Assembly: GCA_030149365.1 (NCBI GenBank)
Contig: JASBRP010000024.1
Coordinates: 46,013 to 110,012, forward strand
DNA: 64,000 bases
Source of the DNA: Solimonas sp.
GTDB lineage: Bacteria > Pseudomonadota > Gammaproteobacteria > Nevskiales > Nevskiaceae
Direction of reading: 5' to 3'
Both the position numbers and the translations under genes were made by a program. The first letter of the stretch is position 1, and each line of letters opens with the position of its first letter. Of the stretch, positions 1 to 8,261 are shown one piece after another. Below the pieces are notes generated by a model that did no database searches, was not told the origin of the DNA, and saw only the letters and a list, made by a program, of their open reading frames with translations.

Positions 1-2
1 AC

Positions 3-1454
3 AAGTTACTGGTGCGCGAGCGCATCAAGCTGCTGCTGGATCCGGGCACGCCGTTCCTGGAGTTCTCCTCGCTGGCGGCCAACGAGGCCTATGACGGCGA
101 GGTGCCGGGTGCGGCCTGCGTCACCGGCATCGGCATCGTGTCGGGCCGCGAGGTCGTCATCAACGCAGGCGACGCCTCGGTCAAGGGCGGTGCCTGGTAT
201 CCGCTGACGGTCAAGAAGACCGTCCGCGCGCTGGACATCGCCATCGAGAACCGCCTGCCGGTGGTGCATCTCTGCGATTCCGCCGGCGGCTTCCTGCCGC
301 TGCAGGCCGACCTTTTCGCCGACAAGTACATGGCGGGCCGCATCTTCCGCAACCAGTGCATGCTCTCCAAGATGGGCATCCAGCAGGTGTCGGTGGTGCT
401 GGGCCACTGCACCGCGGGCGGCGCCTACGTGCCCGGCCTGTCGGACTACAACGTGATCGTGCGCGGCACCGGCGCGATCTTCCTCGCTGGCCCGCCGCTG
501 GTGAAGGCCGCGACCGGCGAAGAGGTCAGCGTCGACGACCTCGGCGGCTGCGACATGCACACCAGCGTTTCCGGCACCGCGGACTACCCGGCCTCGTCAG
601 AAGAGGAAGCCATCGCCATCGCGCGTGACATCGTGGCGCAGTTCAAGCGGCCGCAGAAGGCGCACACCGAGTGGCAGGCCCCGGAAGAGCCGCACTACGA
701 CCCTAGCGAGCTCTACGGCGTGCTGCCGCAGGACATCAAGCAGGGCTTTGACATGCACGAGATCATCGCGCGCATCGTCGACGGCTCGCGCTTCCACGAG
801 TACCAGCCGAACTACGGCAAGACCCTGATCTGCGGCTATGCCCATATCTGGGGCTACAAGGTCGGCATCCTGGCCAACAACGGCGTGCTGTTCAACGACA
901 GCTCGCTCAAGGGCGCGCACTTCATCGAGCTGTGCAACCAGGCCCGCACGCCGATCGTCTTCCTGCAGAACATCACCGGCTTCATGGTGGGCAAGGAGTA
1001 CGAGCGCCGCGGCATCACCAAGGACGGCGCCAAGATGATCATGGCGGTGTCCAACTGCGAGGTGCCCAAGTTCACCGTGATGTGCCATGGCTCCTTCGGC
1101 GCCGGCAACTACGGCATGAGCGGCCGCGCCTTCGACAGCCGCTTCACCTTCAGCTGGCCGCAGTCGCAGATTTCGGTGATGGGTGCCGAGCAGGCCGCCA
1201 ACACCCTGGCCGACGTGAAGATCCGCCAGCTTGCCCGTACCGGCAAGAAGTTGTCCCAGGAGGAAATCGACGCGATCCGCGACCCGGTGCTGGGCGAGTT
1301 CAAGCGCAAGCAGAGCGCCTACTGGTCCACTTCGGAAATCTGGGACGACGGCATCATCGACCCGGCGGATACCCGCAATGCCCTGGGCATCTCACTGTCG
1401 GCGGCGCTGAACACCCCGATCGGCGAGCCCCGCTACGGCGTGTTCCGCATGTAA
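3..1454 (+). CDS. Acyl-CoA carboxylase carboxyltransferase (beta) subunit, 5'-partial
   Basis: Carboxyltransferase half of a biotin-dependent acyl-CoA carboxylase, which transfers CO2 from carboxybiotin to an acyl-CoA; closest in style to methylcrotonyl- or geranyl-CoA carboxylase beta subunits. The frame is already open at the first bases (KLLVRERI), so the GTG at 12 is internal and the true start is upstream. About 483 codons are visible of a usual ~535. The N-half carries GHCTAGGAYVPG (about nt 400-435) and the C-half LQNITGFMVG and GSFGAGNYGM (about nt 962-1120), both typical of the two crotonase-like domains. No biotin carboxylase subunit is in view. An esterase and a PrpE-type synthetase follow on the same strand, which suits short or branched acyl-CoA catabolism. 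The substrate cannot be decided from sequence. Confidence 0.93.
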   Translation, partial: KLLVRERIKLLLDPGTPFLEFSSLAANEAYDGEVPGAACVTGIGIVSGREVVINAGDASVKGGAWYPLTVKKTVRALDIAIENRLPVVHLCDSAGGFLPLQADLFADKYMAGRIFRNQCMLSKMGIQQVSVVLGHCTAGGAYVPGLSDYNVIVRGTGAIFLAGPPLVKAATGEEVSVDDLGGCDMHTSVSGTADYPASSEEEAIAIARDIVAQFKRPQKAHTEWQAPEEPHYDPSELYGVLPQDIKQGFDMHEIIARIVDGSRFHEYQPNYGKTLICGYAHIWGYKVGILANNGVLFNDSSLKGAHFIELCNQARTPIVFLQNITGFMVGKEYERRGITKDGAKMIMAVSNCEVPKFTVMCHGSFGAGNYGMSGRAFDSRFTFSWPQSQISVMGAEQAANTLADVKIRQLARTGKKLSQEEIDAIRDPVLGEFKRKQSAYWSTSEIWDDGIIDPADTRNALGISLSAALNTPIGEPRYGVFRM

Positions 1455-1491
1455 GCTTGGGGACTGCTCCTCGCGTCGACAGACCCAATCC

Positions 1492-2502
1492 ATGAACGCC
1501 CCGAACGCCGCCGTCCCTGCCTCCCGCCAGCCCCTGCTGCCGGCCTCCGTCGAGAGCTGCGTGGTCTATCGGCCCATACCGATCAGCCTGCGCAGCCGTG
1601 TCATCGTCTGGATGCTCCGGCGGGTCCTGCGCCCCTGGCTGGGGCGGATGATCCGCGGCTCGGACGAGAAGATCGCGAAGATGCAGTTGCTGACGTCGCA
1701 CATGAAGTGCCCCAACAACCATGGCCTGACGCTGGAGTACACCATCGTCGGCCAGGTGCCGGGGCATGTATTCGGCGACCTGGCGGATACCAGCAAGCCG
1801 GTGATCCTGTGGCTGCACGGCGGCGCCTTCCTGCTGCCGGCGGCGCCCTCGGCGCACCTGGAGATGGTGGCGCACCTGGCCTCGAAGCTCGGCGGCTCGG
1901 GTTACCTGCCGGACTACCGCCTGGCCCCGCGCAACCGCTTCCCCGCCGCGCTGGACGACTGCGAGCGTGCCTACCGCGCGCTGCTGGACCTGGGGCATGC
2001 GCCCTCGCGCATCATCGTCGGCGGCGACTCCGCCGGCGGGCACCTGCTGCTGGGCCTGCTGCAGCGCATCCGCAAGCACGGCTGGCCGATGCCCGCCTGT
2101 GCCCTGCCGGTGTCGCCCGCCACCGAGCTGGGCCGCATCCACTCGCCGCCCTCGCGCACCTGGAAGCGCCACGCCGACCCGATCCTGCCGATCGCCGCGC
2201 TGCAGCGCGTGGACGAGATGTTCGCCGGCGACTGGGACGCGTCCGACCCCGAGCTGTCGCCCCTGTATGCCGACTGCACCGGCTTCCCGCCGATGCTGAT
2301 GCTGGCCACCAACAACGAGGTGCTGACCGACGACACCGTGCTGATGGCGCGCCGCGCCAAGGCCGCGGGGGTCGACGTGAAGTGCGAGATCTGGCCGAAG
2401 CTGCCGCACGCCTTCCCGCTGTTCGCCTCGCTGTTCCCGGAGGTGAAGATCGTGCGCCAGGAAATGGTCGAGTACATCCAGGCGAAGCTGAAGCAAGCCT
2501 AG
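1492..2502 (+). CDS. Alpha/beta hydrolase of the hormone-sensitive lipase (HSL) family
   Basis: Predicted carboxylesterase of 336 residues, 37 bp after the carboxylase gene and probably co-transcribed. It shows the HSL-family HGGAF oxyanion motif (residues ~109-113) and the nucleophile elbow GGDSAGG with the catalytic serine near residue 180. The acid (LATNNEVLTDD, about 270-280) and the histidine in LPHAFPLF (about 305) follow in the expected order. No signal peptide is seen, so it is probably cytoplasmic. Beside acyl-CoA genes it could release an acid that is then activated by the synthetase at 2718, but that is inference. The ATG at 1492 follows an A/C-rich stretch without a strong ribosome binding site. 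Confidence 0.88.
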   Translation: MNAPNAAVPASRQPLLPASVESCVVYRPIPISLRSRVIVWMLRRVLRPWLGRMIRGSDEKIAKMQLLTSHMKCPNNHGLTLEYTIVGQVPGHVFGDLADTSKPVILWLHGGAFLLPAAPSAHLEMVAHLASKLGGSGYLPDYRLAPRNRFPAALDDCERAYRALLDLGHAPSRIIVGGDSAGGHLLLGLLQRIRKHGWPMPACALPVSPATELGRIHSPPSRTWKRHADPILPIAALQRVDEMFAGDWDASDPELSPLYADCTGFPPMLMLATNNEVLTDDTVLMARRAKAAGVDVKCEIWPKLPHAFPLFASLFPEVKIVRQEMVEYIQAKLKQA

Positions 2503-2512
2503 GCAATCTGTC

Positions 2513-2692
2513 CCCTCTCCCGCCTGCGGGAGAGGGTGGCCCGTTAGGGCCGGCGAGGGCATGGATGCCCGAGGTAGGGCAACGCATGGAGCAGTTGCCG
2601 GGAGAGGGTTTCTGTAGAGCGTGGCTGGGCTGACTCCAGCATGTTCTACAGAAACCCTCTCCCCTGCCCCTCTCCCGCAAGCGGGAGAGGGG
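2513..2692. repeat. Cluster of palindromic repeats between two genes
   Basis: Three inverted repeats sit in the gap before the synthetase gene. Two are short perfect hairpins of the CCCTCTCCCGC/GCGGGAGAGGG type (arms 2513-2523 with 2526-2536, and 2667-2678 with 2681-2692). Between them an 18-bp perfect pair (2600-2617 with 2646-2663) encloses a 28-nt loop. All share the GGGAGAGGG core, so the segment looks like a REP-type mosaic. It may attenuate transcription or protect mRNA ends; neither hairpin has a T-run. Confidence 0.75.
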
Positions 2693-2717
2693 TTCTTGAT
2701 TTGGTGAGGAGAAACCG

Positions 2718-4613
2718 ATGAGCCGCTACCAGACCGAATACCGCCGCTCGCTGTCGCAGCCCGAGGCCTTCTGGGCCGAGCAGGCGGAGAAGCTGCACTG
2801 GCACCAGCGCTGGGACCAGGTGCTGGACGGCAGCAAGGCGCCGCTCTACCGCTGGTTTGCCGGCGGCCTGTTCAACACCTGCTACAACGCGCTGGACCGC
2901 CACGTGGAGAACGGCCGCGCCGAGCAGGCCGCGCTGATCTACGACAGCCCGGTGACCGGCACGGTGCGCAGCTACAGCTACCGCGAACTGCGCGACACCG
3001 TGGCCCGCTTCGCCGGCGCGCTGCGTGCGCAGGGCGTCAAGCAGGGCGACCGCGTGGTGATCTACATGCCGATGGTGCCGGAGGCGGCCGTGGCCATGCT
3101 GGCCTGCGCGCGCATCGGTGCGATCCATTCCGTGGTGTTCGGCGGCTTTGCCGCGCCGGAGCTGGCCAAGCGCATCGACGATGCCCAGCCCGTACTGGTG
3201 GTCTCCGCCAGCTGCGGCGTCGAGGCCGGGCGCATCATCGAGTACAAGCCGCTGCTGGACCAGGCGCTGGACCTGGCCACGCACAAGCCCGCGCACTGCC
3301 TGATCCTGCAGCGCCCGCAGGCCGTGGCGAAGCTGCAGGCCCCGCGCGACCTGGACTGGAACGAAGCCGCCGCGGCCGCCGAACCAACCGACTGCGTGCC
3401 GGTCGCCGCCACCGACCCGCTGTACGTGCTCTACACCTCCGGCACCACCGGCAAGCCCAAGGGCGTGGTGCGCGACCATGGCGGCCATGCCGTGGCGATG
3501 CGCTATTCCATGGAAGCGGTCTACGACGTGCAGCCCGGCGAAGTGTTCTGGGCCGCCTCCGACGTGGGCTGGGTGGTGGGGCATTCCTACATCGTCTACG
3601 CACCGCTGCTGCAGGGCTGCACCACGATCCTCTACGAGGGCAAGCCGGTGGGCACGCCGGACGCCGGCGCCTTCTGGCGCGTGATCGAGCAGCATCGCGT
3701 CAGCACCTTCTTCACCGCCCCCACCGCCTTCCGCGCGATCAAGAAGGAAGACCCCAAGGGCACGCTGCTGCAGAAGTACGACATCTCCTGCCTGCGCAGC
3801 CTGTTCCTGGCCGGCGAACGCTCCGATCCGGACACGATCCAGTGGGCGCAGCAGATGCTGCAGGTGCCGGTGGTGGATCACTGGTGGCAGACCGAGCTGG
3901 GCTGGCCGGCCATTGCCAACTGCCAGGGCCTGGAGCCGATGCCGGTGAAGCCCGGCTCCTCCACCGTGCCGGTGCCGGGCTTCGAGCTCTGCGCACTGGA
4001 CGCCGACGGCAAGCGCCTGGGCGCCGACGAGATCGGCAACCTGGTGCTGAAGCTGCCGCTGCCGCCGGGCACGCTGTCCACCATGTGGAACAACGAGCAG
4101 GGCTACCGCGACAACTACCTCAACCGCTACCCGGGCTGGTATCTCACTGGGGACGCCGGCTACATCGACGGCGACGGCTACGGCTGGATCATGTCCCGCA
4201 TCGACGACATCATCAACGTGGCTGGCCACCGCCTGTCCACGGGCGCGATGGAGGAAGTGCTGGCGGGCCACCCGGACGTGGCCGAATGCGCCGTGATCGG
4301 CGCCGCCGACACGCTCAAGGGCCAGTTGCCGGTGGGCCTGGTGGTGCTGAAGGCCGGCGTCGACCGGCCCCAGGACGAACTGCTGCGCGAGCTGGTGGAG
4401 CGCGTACGCTCGCAGATCGGCGCCGTGGCCTGCTTCAAGCAGGCGGCCGTGGTGGCCCGCCTGCCCAAGACGCGCTCCGGCAAGGTGCTGCGCGCCACGA
4501 TGCGCTCGATCGCCGACGGCAAGCCCTATACCGCGCCGGCGACCATCGATGATCCGAAGATCCTCGACGAGGTGAGCGCGGCGCTGAAGGGGTTGGGGTA
4601 TCCGGCAGCATAA
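2718..4613 (+). CDS. prpE: Propionate--CoA ligase-type AMP-forming acyl-CoA synthetase
   Basis: Activates propionate or a similar short-chain acid to its CoA ester with ATP, through an acyl-AMP intermediate. The 631 residues match the usual PrpE/ACSS3 length (~630), and the N-terminus (acetyl-CoA synthetase N-domain, FWAEQAEKLHWHQRWD) is typical. The ATP-binding P-loop YTSGTTGKPKG lies at about residue 239, a DHWWQTELGWP motif near 390, the hinge and A8 region IDDIINVAGHRLSTG near 495, and the catalytic lysine region TRSGKVLRATMR near 588. A GAGGAGAAACCG stretch before the ATG at 2718 serves as ribosome binding site. The neighbouring acyl-CoA carboxylase beta gene suggests propionate or branched-acid use. 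The prpE symbol rests on whole-length family resemblance; other short acids are possible substrates. Confidence 0.9.
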   Translation: MSRYQTEYRRSLSQPEAFWAEQAEKLHWHQRWDQVLDGSKAPLYRWFAGGLFNTCYNALDRHVENGRAEQAALIYDSPVTGTVRSYSYRELRDTVARFAGALRAQGVKQGDRVVIYMPMVPEAAVAMLACARIGAIHSVVFGGFAAPELAKRIDDAQPVLVVSASCGVEAGRIIEYKPLLDQALDLATHKPAHCLILQRPQAVAKLQAPRDLDWNEAAAAAEPTDCVPVAATDPLYVLYTSGTTGKPKGVVRDHGGHAVAMRYSMEAVYDVQPGEVFWAASDVGWVVGHSYIVYAPLLQGCTTILYEGKPVGTPDAGAFWRVIEQHRVSTFFTAPTAFRAIKKEDPKGTLLQKYDISCLRSLFLAGERSDPDTIQWAQQMLQVPVVDHWWQTELGWPAIANCQGLEPMPVKPGSSTVPVPGFELCALDADGKRLGADEIGNLVLKLPLPPGTLSTMWNNEQGYRDNYLNRYPGWYLTGDAGYIDGDGYGWIMSRIDDIINVAGHRLSTGAMEEVLAGHPDVAECAVIGAADTLKGQLPVGLVVLKAGVDRPQDELLRELVERVRSQIGAVACFKQAAVVARLPKTRSGKVLRATMRSIADGKPYTAPATIDDPKILDEVSAALKGLGYPAA

Positions 4614-4626
4614 GTCTTCGCTTTGC

Positions 4627-4711
4627 TGTAGGAGCCAGCTTGTGACCGCAGGAAATCCCTGCGGGACTGGCGACGTCCAGGCCCGAGGTCGCCAGCAAGC
4701 TGGCTCCTACA
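4627..4711. repeat. Dispersed TGTAGGAGCC-type inverted repeat
   Basis: Perfect 15-bp arms (4627-4641, TGTAGGAGCCAGCTT; 4697-4711) enclose a loop that itself carries a GGCGAC/GTCGCC pair and a CCGCAGG/CCTGCGG-like pair. This is the widespread gammaproteobacterial short-repeat style. It lies just after the synthetase stop and may act as an mRNA end or REP element. No T-run follows. Confidence 0.8.
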
Positions 4712-4767
4712 GGAACACTCGCCGGAGAAACCCGCATTCCCCAGCGTGGCGGCGCTAAACTGCGGCC

Positions 4768-5622
4768 ATGACCACGACCACCCTCGCGGGCCGTAACGGC
4801 CTGCCCCTGGCCGCCGACGTCGGCGGCAACCCGGACCAGCCTGCCGTCGTGCTGCTGCATGGCGGCGGTCAGACCCGCCACGCCTGGTCCAAGGCCTTCC
4901 AGCGACTCGTGGCGGAGGGCTACCACGCCATCTCCTACGACGCGCGCGGCCACGGTGGCAGCGGCTGGGCCGAGGACGGCGACTACTCCACCGACGCCAT
5001 GGTGGCGGACCTCAAGGCCGTGATCGCCACGCTGCGCTCGCCGCCGGCCCTGGTCGGCGCCTCCATGGGCGGCATCACCTCGCTGACCGCCATCGGTGAG
5101 AGCAGCGCCGCCACCGCTAGCGCGCTGGTGCTGGTGGACGTGGCGCCCACCATCGAGCGCAAGGGCGTGGAGGCGATCCGCCGCTTCATGACCGCCAACC
5201 CCGGTGGCTTCGCCAACCTGGAAGAAGCGGCCGATGCGGTGGCCGCCTACAACCCCAGCCGTCCGCGCCCCAAGGATGCCTCGGGCCTGATGAAGAACCT
5301 GCGCCGTGGCGACGACGGCCGGCTCTACTGGCACTGGGACCCGCGCATCATCTCGGTGAGCCAGGAAGAGCACGTGGCCTACCTCGACGCCTACGAGGCC
5401 CGCATGAGCGGTGCCGCGCGCCAGGTGAAGGTGCCGACGCTGCTGGTGCGCGGCAGCCAGAGCGACGTGGTCAGCGCGCAGGGCGCACAGCGCCTGCAGG
5501 AGCTGATCCCGCAGGCCGAGATCGCGGACATCGACGGCGCCGGCCACATGGTGGCCGGCGACCGCAACGACGCCTTCAACGATGCCGTGGTGGATTTCCT
5601 GGCGCGGCATATCCCGCGATAG
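4768..5622 (+). CDS. Alpha/beta fold hydrolase
   Basis: Predicted hydrolase of 284 residues with the canonical fold. LLHGGGQTRHAW (about residues 29-40) supplies the oxyanion hole, YDARGHGGS follows, and the nucleophile elbow GASMGG places Ser near residue 99. LLVRGSQSDVVS (about 228-239) holds the likely acid and the DGAGHMV segment (about 258) the catalytic histidine. Such proteins include esterases, epoxide hydrolases and non-haem haloperoxidase-like enzymes; the reaction cannot be named. It is followed 33 bp later by a membrane protein gene on the same strand and may share its transcript. Confidence 0.88.
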   Translation: MTTTTLAGRNGLPLAADVGGNPDQPAVVLLHGGGQTRHAWSKAFQRLVAEGYHAISYDARGHGGSGWAEDGDYSTDAMVADLKAVIATLRSPPALVGASMGGITSLTAIGESSAATASALVLVDVAPTIERKGVEAIRRFMTANPGGFANLEEAADAVAAYNPSRPRPKDASGLMKNLRRGDDGRLYWHWDPRIISVSQEEHVAYLDAYEARMSGAARQVKVPTLLVRGSQSDVVSAQGAQRLQELIPQAEIADIDGAGHMVAGDRNDAFNDAVVDFLARHIPR

Positions 5623-5640
5623 ACGAACGCGATAGACGAA
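5616..5640. repeat. Short tandem duplication across a stop codon
   Basis: The 12-mer GCGATAGACGAA occurs twice at a 13-bp period (5616-5627 and 5629-5640). The first copy contains the TAG stop of the hydrolase gene. It looks like a small slippage duplication in the gap before the next gene. Confidence 0.7.
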
Positions 5641-5655
5641 GAAGAACGCAGGCCG

Positions 5656-6201
5656 ATGAACGACCCCACGACAGTCACGCCGCCGACCCCGCCGCAGTTG
5701 CATATCGAGCAGGGCGCCGCGCACCTCGACATCATGGTGCGCCAGACGCGCATCCATCACATGACGCTCAGCATTACGGCCGACACCAAGGCCAACATGC
5801 TGATGATCGCCGCCTCGGTGGTGCTGACCCTGGCCGCGCGCGAGGCCAACGGCGGCGAGAGCCTGCCGGCCCTGATCCTGACGATCTTCAGCCTGGCCTC
5901 GGTGTGCCTGGCGATCATCGCTGCCATGCCCAAGCTCGGCAGCGGCGCCAAAGCCACGCCCAGCCGCAACCTGCTGTTCTTCGCCCACTTCACCACGCTG
6001 AGCTACGAACAGTACCTGCGCGAGATGGAAGAGGTCATGAGCTCGCCGGCCAAGACCTACGAGATGCAGCTGCGCGAGATCTACGAGATGGGCCAGTACC
6101 TGAAGCGCTTCAAGTACCGTTACGTGCAGGCGGGCTACCTGGTGTTCCTGATCGGGCTGTTCGCGGCGTGCTGTGCGTGGATCGTGCAGGCGGTGATGTG
6201 A
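5656..6201 (+). CDS. Orphan Pycsar-effector-family (DUF5706/PycTM-like) membrane protein
   Basis: A 181-residue inner-membrane protein. Family features seen: a cytoplasmic N-terminal helix ending in SITADTKANMLMI (about 39-51) running into TM1 (46-62), TM2 (71-92), a cytoplasmic block with NLLFFAHFTTLSYEQY (105-120) and EIYEMGQYLKRFKYRY (141-156), and TM3 (157-179). This order, including the D-x-KA motif, the FF-x-H-F block and the G-x-YL-x-x-KY block, is that of the DUF5706 'Pycsar system effector' family. In known Pycsar loci such proteins are opened by cCMP or cUMP made by an adjacent cyclase and damage the membrane. No cyclase or other defence gene is beside it here; the neighbours are a hydrolase and a reductase. 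It may be an orphan effector or have a non-defence role. No close ribosome binding site consensus is seen. Confidence 0.75.
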   Translation: MNDPTTVTPPTPPQLHIEQGAAHLDIMVRQTRIHHMTLSITADTKANMLMIAASVVLTLAAREANGGESLPALILTIFSLASVCLAIIAAMPKLGSGAKATPSRNLLFFAHFTTLSYEQYLREMEEVMSSPAKTYEMQLREIYEMGQYLKRFKYRYVQAGYLVFLIGLFAACCAWIVQAVM

Positions 6202-6238
6202 CCGCAGCCGCAGCGCATCCCCTCTCCCGCCGACAGAC

Positions 6239-6314
6239 GTAGGGTGGGCTAAGCGAAGCGTGCCCACCATGGTCACAGTGCGATGGTGGGCACGCTTTGC
6301 TTAGCCCACCCTAC
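6239..6314. repeat. Dispersed GTAGGGTGGGC-type long inverted repeat
   Basis: Perfect 16-bp outer arms (6239-6254 and 6299-6314, GTAGGGTGGGCTAAGC and complement) continue inward through GTGCCCACCAT/ATGGTGGGCAC with few mismatches. The element lies between two convergent genes and abuts the stop of the next one, so it could fold in both transcripts. It is a common intergenic repeat style in proteobacteria. Confidence 0.82.
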
Positions 6315-6324
6315 GGACCTCGCG

Positions 6325-7551
6325 CTACGAAACGCGCTCGAACGTCAGCCCCGCATTCGCCACCAGGCGTTGCACCAGCGCATCGCCCAGCGCCGTTGCC
6401 GGCGTCCAGAAGCCACCCGCGAGCTGGTCCTTGGGCTTGTCCAGCGCCAGGCAGGCGCCGGCCTCGCCCAGCATCTTGCCGGTGGAGCCGTAGCCCGGAT
6501 CGCGGTCGCCGGTGACCTTCACCACCAGCTTGCGACCCGAGGCGGTCTCGCCGAAGACGCGGTGGTCGAAGCGGCCCTTCTCCTGCTGCTCCGGCGTGGG
6601 GCCTTCGCCCGGCTGGGGCACCACGTATTTTTCCAGCAGCCGGCGCGTGGGGCCGACCGCGGTCGCGGCGATGAAACCGCCCAGGCCCAGCGCGGTGCCG
6701 GAGGCCACCAGGCGGCCCTTGAGGCCGGGGCCGGTCATCATCGCCTCGTCGTAACGGAAGTCCGCGCCATAGGCGCGGCCGGTCAGCGCGTTGGAGCGGT
6801 GCACCACGCGGGTGTTGATCGCGGCCATCACGAAGGGTGCCAGCCAGCTGCGGGCGTCCTCGTCGTACTCGGCGAAGCTGACGTTGGGTTGCCGCGGGCC
6901 CTTGCTGAACTCCGGCGGGCAGATGCCGTAGGGGTCGCCCATCATGCGACGCACGGCCGGGTCGCGGGCGCTCTCGGCCACGGCGTTCATCAGGCTGGCC
7001 GCGGTGCCGCCGGAGAAGCCGCCGCGCAGGGTCTTCACGCGCATCTTGACGCGCGTGCAGGGCTCGCCGAACTCGCGCAGCGACTCCTGCTGCAGGAAGT
7101 GCACGCCGAGATCGGAGGGGATGGAGTCATAGCCGCAGCAATGCACGATACGGGCACCGCTGCGCTTGGCCGCGTCCTCGTGGGCGCCGACCATGCGCCA
7201 GATCCACTGCACCTCGCCGGTGAGGTCGCAGTAGTCGGTGCCGGTCTCGGCGCAGGCCTGCACCAGTGGCGAGCCGTAAAGCGCGTAGGGCCCCACTGTG
7301 GAGATCACCACGTCGGTGGACTCGCAGAGCTTGCGCAGGGCCGCCGTGTCGGCCGCGTCCGCGATGACCAGGGGCAGCTTGGCGGCACCCGCGCCCAGGC
7401 TGTCGCGCAGTTGCTCCAGCTTGGCCTTGGAACGGCCGGCCAGGGCCCAGCGGAAGCTGCCGTCCGCGCCATGGCGCTGGAACAGGTAGCGGGCCAGGAT
7501 CTGGCCGACGAAGCTGGTGGCGCCGAAGACGACGACCTGGTACTGGCTCAT
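6325..7551 (-). CDS. Saccharopine dehydrogenase-like NAD(P)-binding oxidoreductase
   Basis: Predicted oxidoreductase of 408 residues in the saccharopine dehydrogenase/trans-acting enoyl reductase superfamily. The N-terminus has a Rossmann start (VVVFGATSFVGQILARYL, residues ~5-22) and AGRSKAKLEQL, a usual NADP-side segment. STVGPYALYGSPLV (about 86) and HCCGYDSIPSDLG (about 137-149) are characteristic of this superfamily. The closest well-known relatives act in lipid or polyketide reduction, but the substrate here is unknown. It faces the hydrolase/DUF5706 pair tail to tail and is read away from the thioesterase at 7681, leaving a ~130-bp shared upstream region. Confidence 0.85.
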   Translation of the reverse strand: MSQYQVVVFGATSFVGQILARYLFQRHGADGSFRWALAGRSKAKLEQLRDSLGAGAAKLPLVIADAADTAALRKLCESTDVVISTVGPYALYGSPLVQACAETGTDYCDLTGEVQWIWRMVGAHEDAAKRSGARIVHCCGYDSIPSDLGVHFLQQESLREFGEPCTRVKMRVKTLRGGFSGGTAASLMNAVAESARDPAVRRMMGDPYGICPPEFSKGPRQPNVSFAEYDEDARSWLAPFVMAAINTRVVHRSNALTGRAYGADFRYDEAMMTGPGLKGRLVASGTALGLGGFIAATAVGPTRRLLEKYVVPQPGEGPTPEQQEKGRFDHRVFGETASGRKLVVKVTGDRDPGYGSTGKMLGEAGACLALDKPKDQLAGGFWTPATALGDALVQRLVANAGLTFERVS

Positions 7552-7680
7552 GGGACGTGCCCCTCTGGAAATTCAGGTGGCCGAGGATAGCCGCTGCGGC
7601 CCTGCCCTGCACCGTCTGGGCGATGTGCCGCCACGCCGCCTGCCGCAGAATGGTGGCCATCCATTGATGGAGCCCAAGCC

Positions 7681-8091
7681 GTGAGTGCACTCGAGCAGTT
7701 CCTGCCATATGTGGTCGGCCACCCCCAGCACCGCGCCATGGGCGTGGAGCGCATCGAGGCCGCGGATGGCCGCTCGCGCATCGAGATCGACGTGGCCGGC
7801 GACATGGTCAATGCCGCGGGCATGTTCCTGGGCGGCAACGTCTACACGATCTGCGACATGGCCTGCTATGCCGCCCTACTGAGCGAGCTGCCGGAGGGCC
7901 ACAACGCGGTGACCCACGACATCCACGTGTCGCTGATGCGCGGCGCCCGCGCGGGAGACCGGGTGGTCTTCACCGGCCGCGTGATCCGCCGCGGCCGCTC
8001 GGTCGCCTTCATGGAGGCCGAGGCCCGCGTCGGCGACGAGATCATGGCCCGCGCCACCGTCACCAAGAGCATTCTCAAGCCACGAGACTGA
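7681..8091 (+). CDS. PaaI-type hotdog-fold thioesterase
   Basis: A 136-residue single hotdog domain. The DMVNAAGMFLGGNVYTICDMACYAA region (in segments, about residues 41-65) is the PaaI-family helix and active-site loop, and HDIHVSLMRGARAGDRV (about 80-96) is the second strand pair with typical R-x-A-x-x-GD. Such enzymes cleave aromatic or short acyl-CoA esters. The start is a GTG at 7681; no better ATG lies before the conserved domain. The gene stands alone, divergent from the reductase at 7551. Confidence 0.85.
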   Translation: MSALEQFLPYVVGHPQHRAMGVERIEAADGRSRIEIDVAGDMVNAAGMFLGGNVYTICDMACYAALLSELPEGHNAVTHDIHVSLMRGARAGDRVVFTGRVIRRGRSVAFMEAEARVGDEIMARATVTKSILKPRD

Positions 8092-8123
8092 CCCCGGAGC
8101 GGGACCGCCGGGCCAGGTCGCAC

Positions 8124-8152
8124 TTGATATATGAACACTGATCATTTAAGTT
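8124..8152 (+). promoter_or_regulatory. Candidate promoter with an operator in its spacer
   Basis: TTGATA (8124-8129) and TAAGTT (8147-8152) are 17 bp apart, an acceptable sigma-70 layout. Inside the spacer, 8131-8145 reads ATGAAC-ACT-GATCAT, one mismatch from the palindrome seen again at 8262. A TGATCA element is also repeated at 8139 and 8152. It would drive the secreted-protein operon starting at 8289. Prediction only. Confidence 0.4.
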
Positions 8153-8261
8153 GATCAGGAAGCGATCGCGACCAGCCTGCCCCACGTAGGCTGGTCGTGA
8201 CCGCCTCTCCGGATTCGCGTCCGGCGGATGCCTGCTGCCCGCGTTTCCCTTCGAAATTTAT

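Noticed and set aside
2646..4271. Long antisense frame over prpE
   Set aside because: Histidine- and glycine-rich shadow of a strongly supported synthetase; no recognisable domain.
5656..6201. Complete Pycsar defence locus
   Set aside because: The effector-type gene is present, but no nucleotide cyclase domain is encoded beside it or anywhere in the window.
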